Of a stretch of 64,000 nucleotides of DNA, positions 57,070-64,000 are shown in pieces. A program made the translations under genes and the position numbers. The DNA lies in assembly GCF_009711095.1 (NCBI RefSeq), contig NZ_WMJZ01000002.1, forward strand, positions 124,001 to 188,000. The letters run 5' to 3'. A model generated the notes under the pieces. That model was given only the letters and a program-made list of their open reading frames with translations, did no database searches and had not been told where the DNA came from. The DNA comes from Intestinirhabdus alba (GTDB taxonomy: Bacteria > Pseudomonadota > Gammaproteobacteria > Enterobacterales > Enterobacteriaceae). How positions within the stretch are numbered: the stretch's first letter is position 1; each line of letters opens with the position of its first letter.

Positions 57070-57092
57070 CGGGCGTCAGCGCCCGGTTTTTC
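57070..57092 (+). terminator. yacL intrinsic terminator
   Basis: CGGGCG-TCAG-CGCCCG followed by GTTTTT, 21 bp after the yacL stop. Confidence 0.88.
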
Positions 57093-57186
57093 TGCTTAAA
57101 AATGCTTCTTTGATTTTTATGGAGCCCGATCGGGGCCGTTACCCTGATGCGGATGCAGTCAGCGTAACGGCGATGGGTATTAAACG

Positions 57187-57981
57187 TTATATGCCTGGGA
57201 TATTGCGCCCATAGTAAATTTCGCGCATCTCTTTCCACAGCGCAGCGGCAATCTCCTGGCGCTCCGCTTCCGTCAGATCTTCCGGTCTGGTATGGAACAT
57301 ATAGTGCTTAAGGTCGAACGCTTTCAGCAGCATTTTGGTGTGAAAAATATTCTCCTGATAGACGTTCACGTCCACCATGTCATACAGCGACTTGATATCC
57401 TTCGACATAAAGTTCTGGATGGAGTTGATCTCATGATCGATAAAGTGCTTCATGCCGTTGATATCGCGGGTAAAACCGCGAACCCGATAGTCGATGGTGA
57501 CAATATCTGATTCCAGCTGATGAATCAGATAATTCAGCGCCTTCAGCGGTGATATAACGCCGCAGGTGGAGACCTCAATGTCGGCGCGGAAGGTGCACAG
57601 CCCTCCCTGCGGATGGCTTTCCGGGTAGGTATGTACGCAGATATGGCTTTTGTCGAGATGGGCAACCACGGCTTCCGGCAGCGGGCCGGGATGTTCGGTT
57701 TTGTCGATAAGCCGCGGGTCAACCGGCTCCTCGCTGACCAGAATGGTGACGCTGGCCCCCTGCGGCTCGTAGTCCTGGCGGGCGATATTGAGGATATTGG
57801 CACCGATAATCGAGCAGGTTTCCGACAAAATTTCGGTCAGGCGGTTGGCGTTGTAGAGTTCGTCAATATAGGCGATGTAACCATCGCGCTCTTCTGCGGT
57901 TTTGGCATAGCAGATATCGTAAATACAAAAACTCAGGCTTTTCGTCAGGTTGTTAAAGCCGTGCAGCTTAAGTTTTTTCAA
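57187..57981 (-). CDS. speD: S-adenosylmethionine decarboxylase proenzyme SpeD
   Basis: Makes decarboxylated AdoMet, the aminopropyl donor for spermidine. 264 residues, as in E. coli. The pyruvoyl cofactor arises by self-cleavage before the Ser of the [13 protein letters not shown] motif (near residue 112). Second gene of speED, 20 bp after speE, with AGGAGGTGAACTC as a strong ribosome site. Confidence 0.98.
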   Translation of the reverse strand: MKKLKLHGFNNLTKSLSFCIYDICYAKTAEERDGYIAYIDELYNANRLTEILSETCSIIGANILNIARQDYEPQGASVTILVSEEPVDPRLIDKTEHPGPLPEAVVAHLDKSHICVHTYPESHPQGGLCTFRADIEVSTCGVISPLKALNYLIHQLESDIVTIDYRVRGFTRDINGMKHFIDHEINSIQNFMSKDIKSLYDMVDVNVYQENIFHTKMLLKAFDLKHYMFHTRPEDLTEAERQEIAAALWKEMREIYYGRNIPGI

Positions 57982-58001
57982 TTGAGTTCACCTCCTCAGA
58001 A

Positions 58002-58862
58002 TTACCGTGCGGACAGCGCATCCTGCAGATATTGCGGTAGGGCAAACGCCGCGGTGTGGATAGCCGGGTTGTAGTAGCGACACTTCAGGCCGGACTTATG
58101 GAAACGCGCCTGAATAATCTCGCTGGAGAGCGCGCGCAGCGCCTGATTGTCCGTGGCCCAGGCGAAGGTCATAATGCCGCCGTAATAGGTGGGCACCGCG
58201 GCCTGGTAGAAGCTGACGTCAGCGAAGCTGCGGCTCAGCCTGCGGTAGCTGTTGAGCGCCTCGTCCTGCTGCAGAAAGCAGACGCCATTCTGCGCGACGA
58301 AAACGCCGCCGGGATTGAGACAGCGCCTGCAGCCCTCGTAAAACGCCGAGGTGAACAGGCTTTCGCCTGGACCGATAGGATCGGTGCAGTCGGAGATAAT
58401 GACATCAAAGGTCCGGTGGGTCTGGCTGACGAAGTTGACGCCGTCGTCAATGACCAGCGTGAAGCGCGGATCGTCATAGCTGCCGGCGCTGTGGTTGGGT
58501 AAATACTGGCGACAGAACGCAACGACACCGGCGTCGATCTCCACCATAGTGATGGTTTCGATCTCTTTGTGCCGCGTTACTTCGCGCAGCATCGCTCCGT
58601 CGCCGCCGCCGATAATCAGCACGTGCCTCGCCCGGCCGTGCGCCAGCAGCGGAACGTGGGTCAGCATCTCATGATAGATAAACTCATCGCGTTCGGTGGT
58701 CTGCACCACGCCGTCCAGCGCCATAACGCGGCCAAAGGCGGCGTTTTCGAAGATGATCAGATCCTGAAGAGCGGTTTTTTCATGATACAGAACCTTGTCT
58801 ACGGCAAAGTATTGCCCAAACTGATCGTGCAGCGTTTCATGCCACTGTGGATTTTTGGCCAT
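58002..58862 (-). CDS. speE: Spermidine synthase SpeE
   Basis: Transfers aminopropyl from decarboxylated AdoMet to putrescine. 286 residues (E. coli 288). Substrate motif [17 protein letters not shown] (about 77-93) and catalytic Asp in [15 protein letters not shown]. Starts [20 protein letters not shown] with AAGGAGGTAA upstream. First gene of speED. Confidence 0.98.
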   Translation of the reverse strand: MAKNPQWHETLHDQFGQYFAVDKVLYHEKTALQDLIIFENAAFGRVMALDGVVQTTERDEFIYHEMLTHVPLLAHGRARHVLIIGGGDGAMLREVTRHKEIETITMVEIDAGVVAFCRQYLPNHSAGSYDDPRFTLVIDDGVNFVSQTHRTFDVIISDCTDPIGPGESLFTSAFYEGCRRCLNPGGVFVAQNGVCFLQQDEALNSYRRLSRSFADVSFYQAAVPTYYGGIMTFAWATDNQALRALSSEIIQARFHKSGLKCRYYNPAIHTAAFALPQYLQDALSAR

Positions 58863-58965
58863 CGGTTGTTACCTCCTTAGTTAACACCTCTATAAAAAGG
58901 CGCAGCGTCATAGCTAACAATGACCGCAGATGCACGGTCAATGTTTCATCAGTAAGGTAAAGGAA

Positions 58966-59313
58966 TTATTTAACGTAGGCCAGCAGACTGAGAGAATCAC
59001 GGGCCAGCGCCGTGCATTTCTTCGCCATCGGAATGCCGATGCCGCTCAGATCGCGGTAGCTGTCTTCGCCGAGGGACTTCATATCGAAGGCGTCGTAGTT
59101 GCTCAGATCCCAGCGGTTCTGCTGGGCGAAAAAAACCAGCGCGCGCCGGATCTGGCCGTTGGGCAGGTTCTGATAGCCGCAGTCGTTTTTCAGAAAAACA
59201 AAAACGGCCGTTAAGTCGGCCATATCTTCCGCTTCAGATTCGCTGAGCGCATAGCTGTTTGCGCATATGGCCAGCAGGCCGCCGAATAAAAGTGTGCTGA
59301 ACAACGTCTTCAT
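58966..59313 (-). CDS. yacC: Periplasmic protein YacC
   Basis: Conserved exported protein of unknown function; related to the PulS/OutS pilotin-like family by annotation. ATG 59313 (MKTLFSTLLFGGLLAICANS) gives 115 residues, as in E. coli; an upstream start adds 13 unconserved residues. Signal peptide about 1-22 (cleaved after NSYA). Two Cys in the mature part (NDCGYQNL and KKCTALA) may form a disulfide. Confidence 0.94.
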   Translation of the reverse strand: MKTLFSTLLFGGLLAICANSYALSESEAEDMADLTAVFVFLKNDCGYQNLPNGQIRRALVFFAQQNRWDLSNYDAFDMKSLGEDSYRDLSGIGIPMAKKCTALARDSLSLLAYVK

Positions 59314-59377
59314 TGCTTCTACCACAGTGTAACGAGAATTAAACGTTAGCATACTGTGGGCAAGGCGACGACCTTTA

Positions 59378-60037
59378 TTATTGCCTCGGGTGCGCTATGC
59401 AGCTCCCTGACGCCACGGGCAGGGTGGACTCCTCAAGCCGGCCCGCCGCCATGACCCACCGCGTCTGCGCCAGAAACTGTGTCTCTTGGGGCTCATGGGT
59501 AACCAGCAGGATCGTCACTCCGCGCCGCTGCAGGTTTTTTACCTTCTCCCATAGCTGGCGGCGGATATCCCAGTCCAGGCTGGAAAAGGGCTCGTCCAGC
59601 AGCAGCAGGCGGGGGCGTGAGATCATCGCCCTGGCTAACGCCGCCCGCTGCTGCTCGCCGCCGGAGATTTGCCGCGGATAGCGGTGCGCCAGGTGCGCGA
59701 TACCCAGCTCGTCCAGGATTGCCATTTGCGCCCGTTTCGCCCTGGGCTGCCCGGCGGCGTACTGCGCCAGAGCCAGGTTTCCCGCCACCGTCAGGTACGG
59801 GAAAAGATATAACCGCTGGTTGAGATAGCGGCACGGGCGCTGCCAGGCGGGCACATTATCAATGCGGCGTCCGTCAATCGCGATATGTCCCTGACAGGGG
59901 ATCGTTCCGGCGATGGCGTTCAGCAGCGTCGTTTTGCCGCTGCCCGACCGGCCGACGATGACGGTGCAACAGCCCTCCGCCGCATGAAAGCTCAGATCGC
60001 TGAAGGCCTGCGTGCTCAGGCGCTCAATGCGCAGCAT
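59378..60037 (-). CDS. ABC transporter ATPase, ModC-like, short form
   Basis: Cytoplasmic ATPase of an oxyanion importer. ATG 60037 (MLRIERLSTQAFSDLSFHAA) gives 219 residues; a start 35 codons earlier lies in the permease gene and is rejected. Walker A VGRSGSGKTTLL (about 28-39), signature ISGGEQQRAALARAM, Walker B LLLLDEPFSSLDW, H-loop LLVTHEPQE. It is about 130 residues shorter than E. coli ModC because the C-terminal molybdate-binding TOBE domains are absent. It overlaps the permease gene by 14 bp. Substrate inferred from the ModE site upstream of the operon. Confidence 0.88.
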   Translation of the reverse strand: MLRIERLSTQAFSDLSFHAAEGCCTVIVGRSGSGKTTLLNAIAGTIPCQGHIAIDGRRIDNVPAWQRPCRYLNQRLYLFPYLTVAGNLALAQYAAGQPRAKRAQMAILDELGIAHLAHRYPRQISGGEQQRAALARAMISRPRLLLLDEPFSSLDWDIRRQLWEKVKNLQRRGVTILLVTHEPQETQFLAQTRWVMAAGRLEESTLPVASGSCIAHPRQ

Positions 60038-60812
60038 GGGGAGTTTCCTTATCAAGGCGCTGCAGCTGGTGCAGCGCCAGCAGCAGGCTCCCTGCCAGCA
60101 TAATGAGTAATAGCGCGCAGCCGATGGCGAGAGAAAAATCACCGCTGGCGATATTCAGATAGACGGCGACCGGCAGGGTTTCGGTTTTCAGGCGTATCGC
60201 CCCGGCCAGCATCAGCGTCGCGCCGAATTCTCCCAGCGCCCTGGCGAGGGCCAGCACGCAGCCTCCCAGCAGGGCGTGGCGACACAGCGGGATCTCCACC
60301 AGAAAGAGGGTGCGCAGCGGCGTCAGCCCCAGGTTCCAGGCGGTGTTGATATAAGCCTTATCGATTCCGGAGAAGGCCGCGCTGGCGGAGCGCAGAATAA
60401 TGGCGCTCGCCACATAGGTTTGCGCGATCACCACGCCAAAGGGGGAAAACAGCAGCCCCGATAAGCCGGGCAGCACCGATGCCAGCGGCCCGCGCTGTCC
60501 AAGCAGCAGCAGCAGGCCGATGCCGACGATCAGCGGGGGCGTCACCAGCGGAATATCGAGCAGCGTATTGATAACGCCTTTGCCCCGGAAGGACATACGG
60601 GCCATCACCCAGCCTGCGGAAATGCCGATCGGCAGCGACAGCGTCAGGGAAAGCAGGGCGGTTCCCAACGAGAGCAAAACGGCAAAATGCAGCTCCGGAT
60701 CGCCGAGAACCTGGATAAGCGTTGCCAGATCCAGTTCAAAGAGTAGCGATAAGAGCGAACCCAGCACCAGCGCCAGCAGCAGGCAGGGCGGCAGAAAAAT
60801 CAGCTTAGACAT
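60024..60812 (-). CDS. ABC transporter permease, ModB/CysT family
   Basis: Inner-membrane permease, 262 residues with about six membrane helices. The cytoplasmic coupling motif is of the ModB type: AWNLGLTPLRTLFLVEIPLC then LALARALGEFGATLMLAGAI. Second gene of a three-gene operon, 21 bp after the binding protein and overlapping the ATPase. Closest functional family: molybdate, tungstate or sulfate permeases; which anion is not decided by the sequence. Confidence 0.9.
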   Translation of the reverse strand: MSKLIFLPPCLLLALVLGSLLSLLFELDLATLIQVLGDPELHFAVLLSLGTALLSLTLSLPIGISAGWVMARMSFRGKGVINTLLDIPLVTPPLIVGIGLLLLLGQRGPLASVLPGLSGLLFSPFGVVIAQTYVASAIILRSASAAFSGIDKAYINTAWNLGLTPLRTLFLVEIPLCRHALLGGCVLALARALGEFGATLMLAGAIRLKTETLPVAVYLNIASGDFSLAIGCALLLIMLAGSLLLALHQLQRLDKETPHAAH

Positions 60813-60833
60813 CCGTGCACCTGTTGTGGAAGG

Positions 60834-61580
60834 TTATTTACTGACGGGCAGATAGCCCCTGTCCGTAAAGACCTTAATCGCCGGAGCCGCAGCAAAGTAG
60901 TCCGCCAGCAGGCGCGCCTCTTCGGGATGTTGGCTGCTCTGCAAAAGGGCCAGCGTCGCGATCTCTTGCGGAGTGCCGGCGGGCGTTGGCAGAATAACTA
61001 ACGTATCGCTATTGTTTACGGCGTCTGTGCGACCAATAACGGCGGCGTCCACATCGCCGTTGAGCAGGTAAACGACCAGCTGTTTAATGGTGGCGGTTCT
61101 GACCACTACTTTTTCCCGCAGGGATTCTCCGTAGCCCGTAAGCGCCAGCAGCTTTTCACCGCTTTTCCCCAGCGCTATCGCCTTAGGATCGCCCATTCCG
61201 AGCTTCAGCTGGCTTTCGGCAAGCTGCGCAAAGGTGGTGATACCGGCGGCTTTATCTTTGCGAACCGCCATGACCGGCGTATGAAGCACGAGGGGAAAAG
61301 CGGCGCTGACCAGACCCTCCGCGCTGAGTTTATCCACGTAGTCAGCGGAGCCGGGCAGAAACAGATCGCCCCGCCGGGTGAGCTGAACGCGGGTGAGGAT
61401 CTGCCCTGAGCCGCCGTATTCTACCGTGACGCGATGGCCGGTCTCTTTTTCAAAACGCGCGATAATTTCATCAACCGGCGCGCGCAGGCCGGCTCCCGCA
61501 TAGAGATGTAAATCGGCGGCCGCGGCGAAAAGGCTACAGCAGAGGAGCAAACCGGTGAGAAGAGATTTTACGGGGATCAT
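60834..61580 (-). CDS. Periplasmic oxyanion-binding protein, ModA-like
   Basis: Substrate-binding component. ATG 61580 (MIPVKSLLTGLLLCCSLFAA) gives 248 residues with a signal peptide cleaved near AAAA-DLHLY. The first strand YAGAGLRAPVDEIIARFEKE and the segment VEYGGSGQILTRVQLTRRGD, then LFLPGSADYVDKL, resemble ModA/WtpA-type proteins rather than E. coli ModA itself. A longer reading upstream enters a repeat (NSNYLGYKD) and is rejected. First gene of the operon, about 250 nt downstream of a promoter carrying a ModE box. Confidence 0.88.
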   Translation of the reverse strand: MIPVKSLLTGLLLCCSLFAAAADLHLYAGAGLRAPVDEIIARFEKETGHRVTVEYGGSGQILTRVQLTRRGDLFLPGSADYVDKLSAEGLVSAAFPLVLHTPVMAVRKDKAAGITTFAQLAESQLKLGMGDPKAIALGKSGEKLLALTGYGESLREKVVVRTATIKQLVVYLLNGDVDAAVIGRTDAVNNSDTLVILPTPAGTPQEIATLALLQSSQHPEEARLLADYFAAAPAIKVFTDRGYLPVSK

Positions 61581-61591
61581 GAATATGTCCT

Positions 61592-61830
61592 TATACCCTA
61601 AATAATTCGAGTTGCATGAAGGCTGCCTGTGCGTTGGCTCTGGGCGAGCTACTGCTCGTCTCCTGCGTTTCAGGGGCTTCATCAGGAGCATCCCCTCTTA
61701 CGCCAGGGTGCCGACCCGGCGCTCTCCAAAGCACTTTGGTTTTGTTATGTAACCCGAAGACTCCGGGAGACTCAGTTCCGCCAGCGCGGCGGGCGACTGG
61801 CCCCGACGTCGCCCACCTTCCGGTTACAAA
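61592..61830 (-). repeat. Repeat end plus chain of hairpins forming the operon leader
   Basis: TATACCCTAAATAATTCGAG at 61592 and the TGTGCGTTGGCT block that follows identify a copy of the interspersed element; its far end is not clear, so the right boundary is only where the promoter begins. Read on the minus strand, the leader is a series of hairpins: GGUGGGCGAC/GUCGCCCGCC, CCAAA/UUUGG, CGCC-GGGU/ACCC-GGCG, GGGG/CCCC and CGAGC/GCUCG. These would form in the about 250-nt untranslated leader of the transporter mRNA. Confidence 0.6.
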
Positions 61831-61864
61831 ATCGATATATACTGTGTTATATAACCATGTTCAA
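61831..61864 (-). promoter_or_regulatory. Promoter of the ModABC-like operon with ModE operator
   Basis: On the minus strand TTGAAC (61859-61864), 17-bp spacer, TATATA (61836-61841). Overlapping the -10 and spacer at 61831-61858 is ATCGATATATA-CTGTGT-TATATAACCAT. The known ModE consensus is ATCGCTATATA-N6-TATATAACGAT, so the spacing is exact and 20 of 22 arm bases match. ModE bound to molybdate would be expected to repress. Confidence 0.88.
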
Positions 61865-62227
61865 ATCCGCCCCTCTTTTTCTGTTCGCAAAAATGTGATG
61901 ACGATCGGCAATTTTTGCAGCCAGCGGCGGTTCATTGGCTACCGCTTCGCCAAATCAGAGAGATAAACAATGGTTTGCTATTAAAAATGCTGTGCCGGAG
62001 AAGTTCTGAAAGGGAGGTTTATTTCAGATTAAGCTGCCGTAATAAAGTAAATTCTCCCGTTTTTTTTGCCTGCTTATATCACGTTAAATGGAACTGACTT
62101 TTTTTATACCAGGCCAATCATAAATCATAGTTGTTTCCATTTTTTATCTATTTGACTGTAGTAAGAAACTTCGTTAAACAGTTGCATGAGAAGCCTGTCT
62201 ATAAAATTTCTGTGTTATGGAGCAACG
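61865..62227 (+). promoter_or_regulatory. AT-rich region upstream of the chemoreceptor gene
   Basis: About 360 bp, clearly AT-rich from about 62030 (long T runs such as CTGACTTTTTTTATACCAGG), without a credible ORF. It should contain the chemoreceptor promoter; I did not find a convincing sigma-28 (FliA) or sigma-70 site. GGAG at 62219-62222 is the ribosome site, 5 nt before the ATG. Confidence 0.45.
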
Positions 62228-63790
62228 ATGAAAATATCCACCACTATTATCTCTATTCCTCTTGCCATGATGCTTTGTGCAATTGCTTTTTCCGTTACTT
62301 CGCTCTCAATGGCGGATAAGACGGCTACCGCGCTACAAGTTTCTTCTGACATGAGTAACCAAACCAATAAAATTAACGAGATCAGATACAACTTATCTAT
62401 GATGCGCGGGAGCATCAATACCCTTGATGCCGATATCGAGGCCTCAAGAAAACCAACGCAAAAATATATCGATGACTACCAGCGTAGACGAAAGCTGACC
62501 GAACAGGCACTCCTGGAGTTGGATCAGCTGCATAATACCCGTTATGACGACATCATTGACCGCTCTCAGGCGCTGATAAAAATTTATGACTTTTCCATGT
62601 CACAAATATTGAACCTGCAGAATGCCACCACCTCTACCAGCTCGAAATTATCTGAAATTACTAACCTTATCAGGGAGGAAATAGGTAAGGCTGAACGCGA
62701 AAGAATTGATTTTATTAATGGTGCTGAGCGCGCCGTATTTACATTGAAGATATTTGCCTTTATTTTTGTTCTTCTCTCGCTGTGCCTGTTTGGTTTCTCG
62801 TTGTATATTGCCAAAGCGAAAATTGTCCGCCGCCTTAACGCGCTTGCAGTAGATATTGGCAGAATCAGTAAAGGCGACCTGAGCAAAAAGTTAACCAACT
62901 TCGAGAAAAATGAAATTGGTGATATCTTTTCCCACGTGGAAGCGATGCGCCAGTCGCTGGTCACCATGATCTCTACCATCAAAGGAAACGTTTATACCAT
63001 CGGCAACAGCTCCTCTGAGCTGACAACGGGCAATAACGATCTCTCGTCCCGCACCGAGGAGCAGGCCTCGGCGCTGCAGGAGACGGCGGCCAGCATGGAG
63101 CAGATAAAGATTACCGTTGAAAACAATACGGATAACGCGAAGCAGGCCAACGTGCTGGCCGCTGACGCCAGGCGAGCCGCGAATAACGGCGCGGAGGTGA
63201 TGAAAAATGCGATTGCCTCAATGGAAAGAATTGAAAAGAGCGCCAGCCAGATCGCTGAGATCACGGATGTGATTAACGGCATCGCCAGCCAGACCAATAT
63301 TCTGGCCTTAAACGCCGCGGTGGAGGCCGCGCGTGCCGGCGAGCAGGGGCGCGGTTTTGCGGTAGTCTCATCAGAGGTCCGTAGCCTGGCGGCGCGAAGC
63401 GCGGAGGCGGCAAAAGAGATCAATAATATTATTCGCACCTCGGTTGATGAGATCGAGCTGGGAACCGGGCTGGTGAATGAAGCGGGAGACGGAATGCAAA
63501 ATATCGTGCAGTACGTGACCCAGTTCAGCGATCTGATGCAGGAGATCTCCCTGGCGTCAGAAGAGCAGAAAACCGGTATAGGGCAGGTCGCCGTGGCGAT
63601 TAACCAGATGGACTCCACCACCCAACAAAACGCGGCGCTGGTGGAGCAGGCCGCCGCCGCGACCGCCAGCCTGGACGATCAGGCAAGGCATCTTAACCAG
63701 ATGATCGCCGTCTTTAATACAGAAGAGGTGGATGAAGAAGAGTCTTCGTTTCCCTCCTTCGTCAGAAGACCGGAGGAAATAACGGCGTAA
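62228..63790 (+). CDS. Methyl-accepting chemotaxis protein
   Basis: Membrane chemoreceptor, 520 residues from ATG 62228 (MKISTTIISIPLAMMLCAIA). First membrane segment about 6-27, a four-helix-type periplasmic ligand domain (about 28-180), second segment about 187-210 (IFAFIFVLLSLCLFGFSLYI), HAMP domain, then the signalling coiled coil with the hairpin tip INGIASQTNILALNAAVEAA and RAGEQGRGFAVVSSEVRSLA. The C-terminus (RRPEEITA) lacks the NWETF-type pentapeptide that recruits CheR/CheB, so it probably relies on other receptors for adaptation. The 5' part of the gene is more AT-rich than its neighbours. Ligand unknown. Confidence 0.95.
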   Translation: MKISTTIISIPLAMMLCAIAFSVTSLSMADKTATALQVSSDMSNQTNKINEIRYNLSMMRGSINTLDADIEASRKPTQKYIDDYQRRRKLTEQALLELDQLHNTRYDDIIDRSQALIKIYDFSMSQILNLQNATTSTSSKLSEITNLIREEIGKAERERIDFINGAERAVFTLKIFAFIFVLLSLCLFGFSLYIAKAKIVRRLNALAVDIGRISKGDLSKKLTNFEKNEIGDIFSHVEAMRQSLVTMISTIKGNVYTIGNSSSELTTGNNDLSSRTEEQASALQETAASMEQIKITVENNTDNAKQANVLAADARRAANNGAEVMKNAIASMERIEKSASQIAEITDVINGIASQTNILALNAAVEAARAGEQGRGFAVVSSEVRSLAARSAEAAKEINNIIRTSVDEIELGTGLVNEAGDGMQNIVQYVTQFSDLMQEISLASEEQKTGIGQVAVAINQMDSTTQQNAALVEQAAAATASLDDQARHLNQMIAVFNTEEVDEEESSFPSFVRRPEEITA

Positions 63791-63863
63791 GCTTCACCAG
63801 AAGAGGGCGGCCCGGCGCGGGAATTCGTCAGCGTAGGGGCGGCTTCCCGGGCGTCTGAACGTT

Positions 63864-64000
63864 TATACCCGTCATACTTCAAGTTGCCTGTGCGTTGGCT
63901 ACGGGTTACTCGTCTCATCCATGAGACTCGCCCTGGCGGGCCGCCGCTGGGCGGCGTTCAAATCTGCTCCGGGCAGATTTGTCACTCACCCCGGTCACAT
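63864..64000. repeat. Interspersed element, left part, running off the window
   Basis: Begins TATACCCGTCATACTTCAAG and continues TTGCCTGTGCGTTGGCTACG, the family left end. Contains GTCTCAT/ATGAGAC, CGCCGC/GCGGCG and a GTTCAAA-arm/arm-TTTGTC module at 63956-63983 (stem CAAATCTGC/GCAGATTTG). It ends at the window edge in CACCCCGGTCAC, the same order of modules as the element after leuO. Confidence 0.85.

Noticed and set aside
61667-61685. Hammerhead-ribozyme-like core (CUGAUGA...GAAAC) on the minus strand
   Set aside because: Stem II would be only two base pairs and I find no helix I or III or a proper cleavage triplet around it. Those bases pair better in the local GGGG/CCCC hairpin.
60834-61691. 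Longer start for the oxyanion-binding protein (37 extra residues)
   Set aside because: The extension is translated repeat sequence (NSNYLGYKD) and would bury the signal peptide.

Overview
This 64 kb window is chromosomal DNA from a member of the Enterobacteriaceae other than E. coli. Gene order and protein sequences follow the E. coli 1.5-3 minute region almost gene for gene (sgrR, leu, ilvIH, cra, the dcw cell-division and murein cluster, lpxC, secM-secA, guaC, ppdD-hofBC, nadC, ampDE, aroP, pdhR-aceEF-lpd, acnB, speED). The encoded proteins are clearly diverged from E. coli and third codon positions are GC-rich. I do not assign a genus. Differences from E. coli are setA missing between sgrS and leuD, yacH missing between lpd and acnB, and an oxyanion ABC transporter plus a chemoreceptor where E. 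coli has cueO-gcd. E. coli comparisons are from memory.

Layout. 1-6.5 kb: truncated sgrR, the SgrS sRNA with SgrT, and the leuABCD operon with its leader-peptide attenuator (minus strand). 6.5-12.2 kb: leuO, ilvIH and cra. 12.2-31 kb: the full dcw cluster from mraZ to lpxC, with its MraZ-box promoter. 31-37 kb: secM-secA, mutT, then yacG-zapD-coaE on the other strand. 36.8-45 kb: guaC, the pilin operon ppdD-hofB-hofC, nadC, ampDE, aroP. 45-59 kb: pdhR-aceEF-lpd, acnB, yacL, speED, yacC. 59-64 kb: a three-gene ModABC-like transporter on the minus strand, a divergent methyl-accepting chemotaxis protein, and the start of another repeat.

The main non-ordinary signal is a family of small interspersed elements without coding capacity, with ends close to TATACCC...GGGTATA. 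Copies or single ends lie after leuO, inside the 5' end of ftsI, between murG and murC, upstream of ampD, upstream of aceE, in the leader of the transporter operon, and at the right edge. The copy in ftsI appears to have inserted at a TA dinucleotide after codon 7. Removing it with one TA restores the expected reading frame. As it stands, the ancestral ftsI start opens a 46-codon ORF that ends in an ATGA overlap with a new ftsI start supplied by the element. The larger copies contain hairpin modules with constant flanks and differing but complementary stems.

Two further regulatory observations stand out. A near-consensus ModE operator lies over the -10 and spacer of the promoter of the ModABC-like operon, which argues for molybdate or a related oxyanion. 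The conserved hairpin between pdhR and aceE has its loop expanded by about 180 nt of sequence that can fold into several hairpins, and I do not recognise it.
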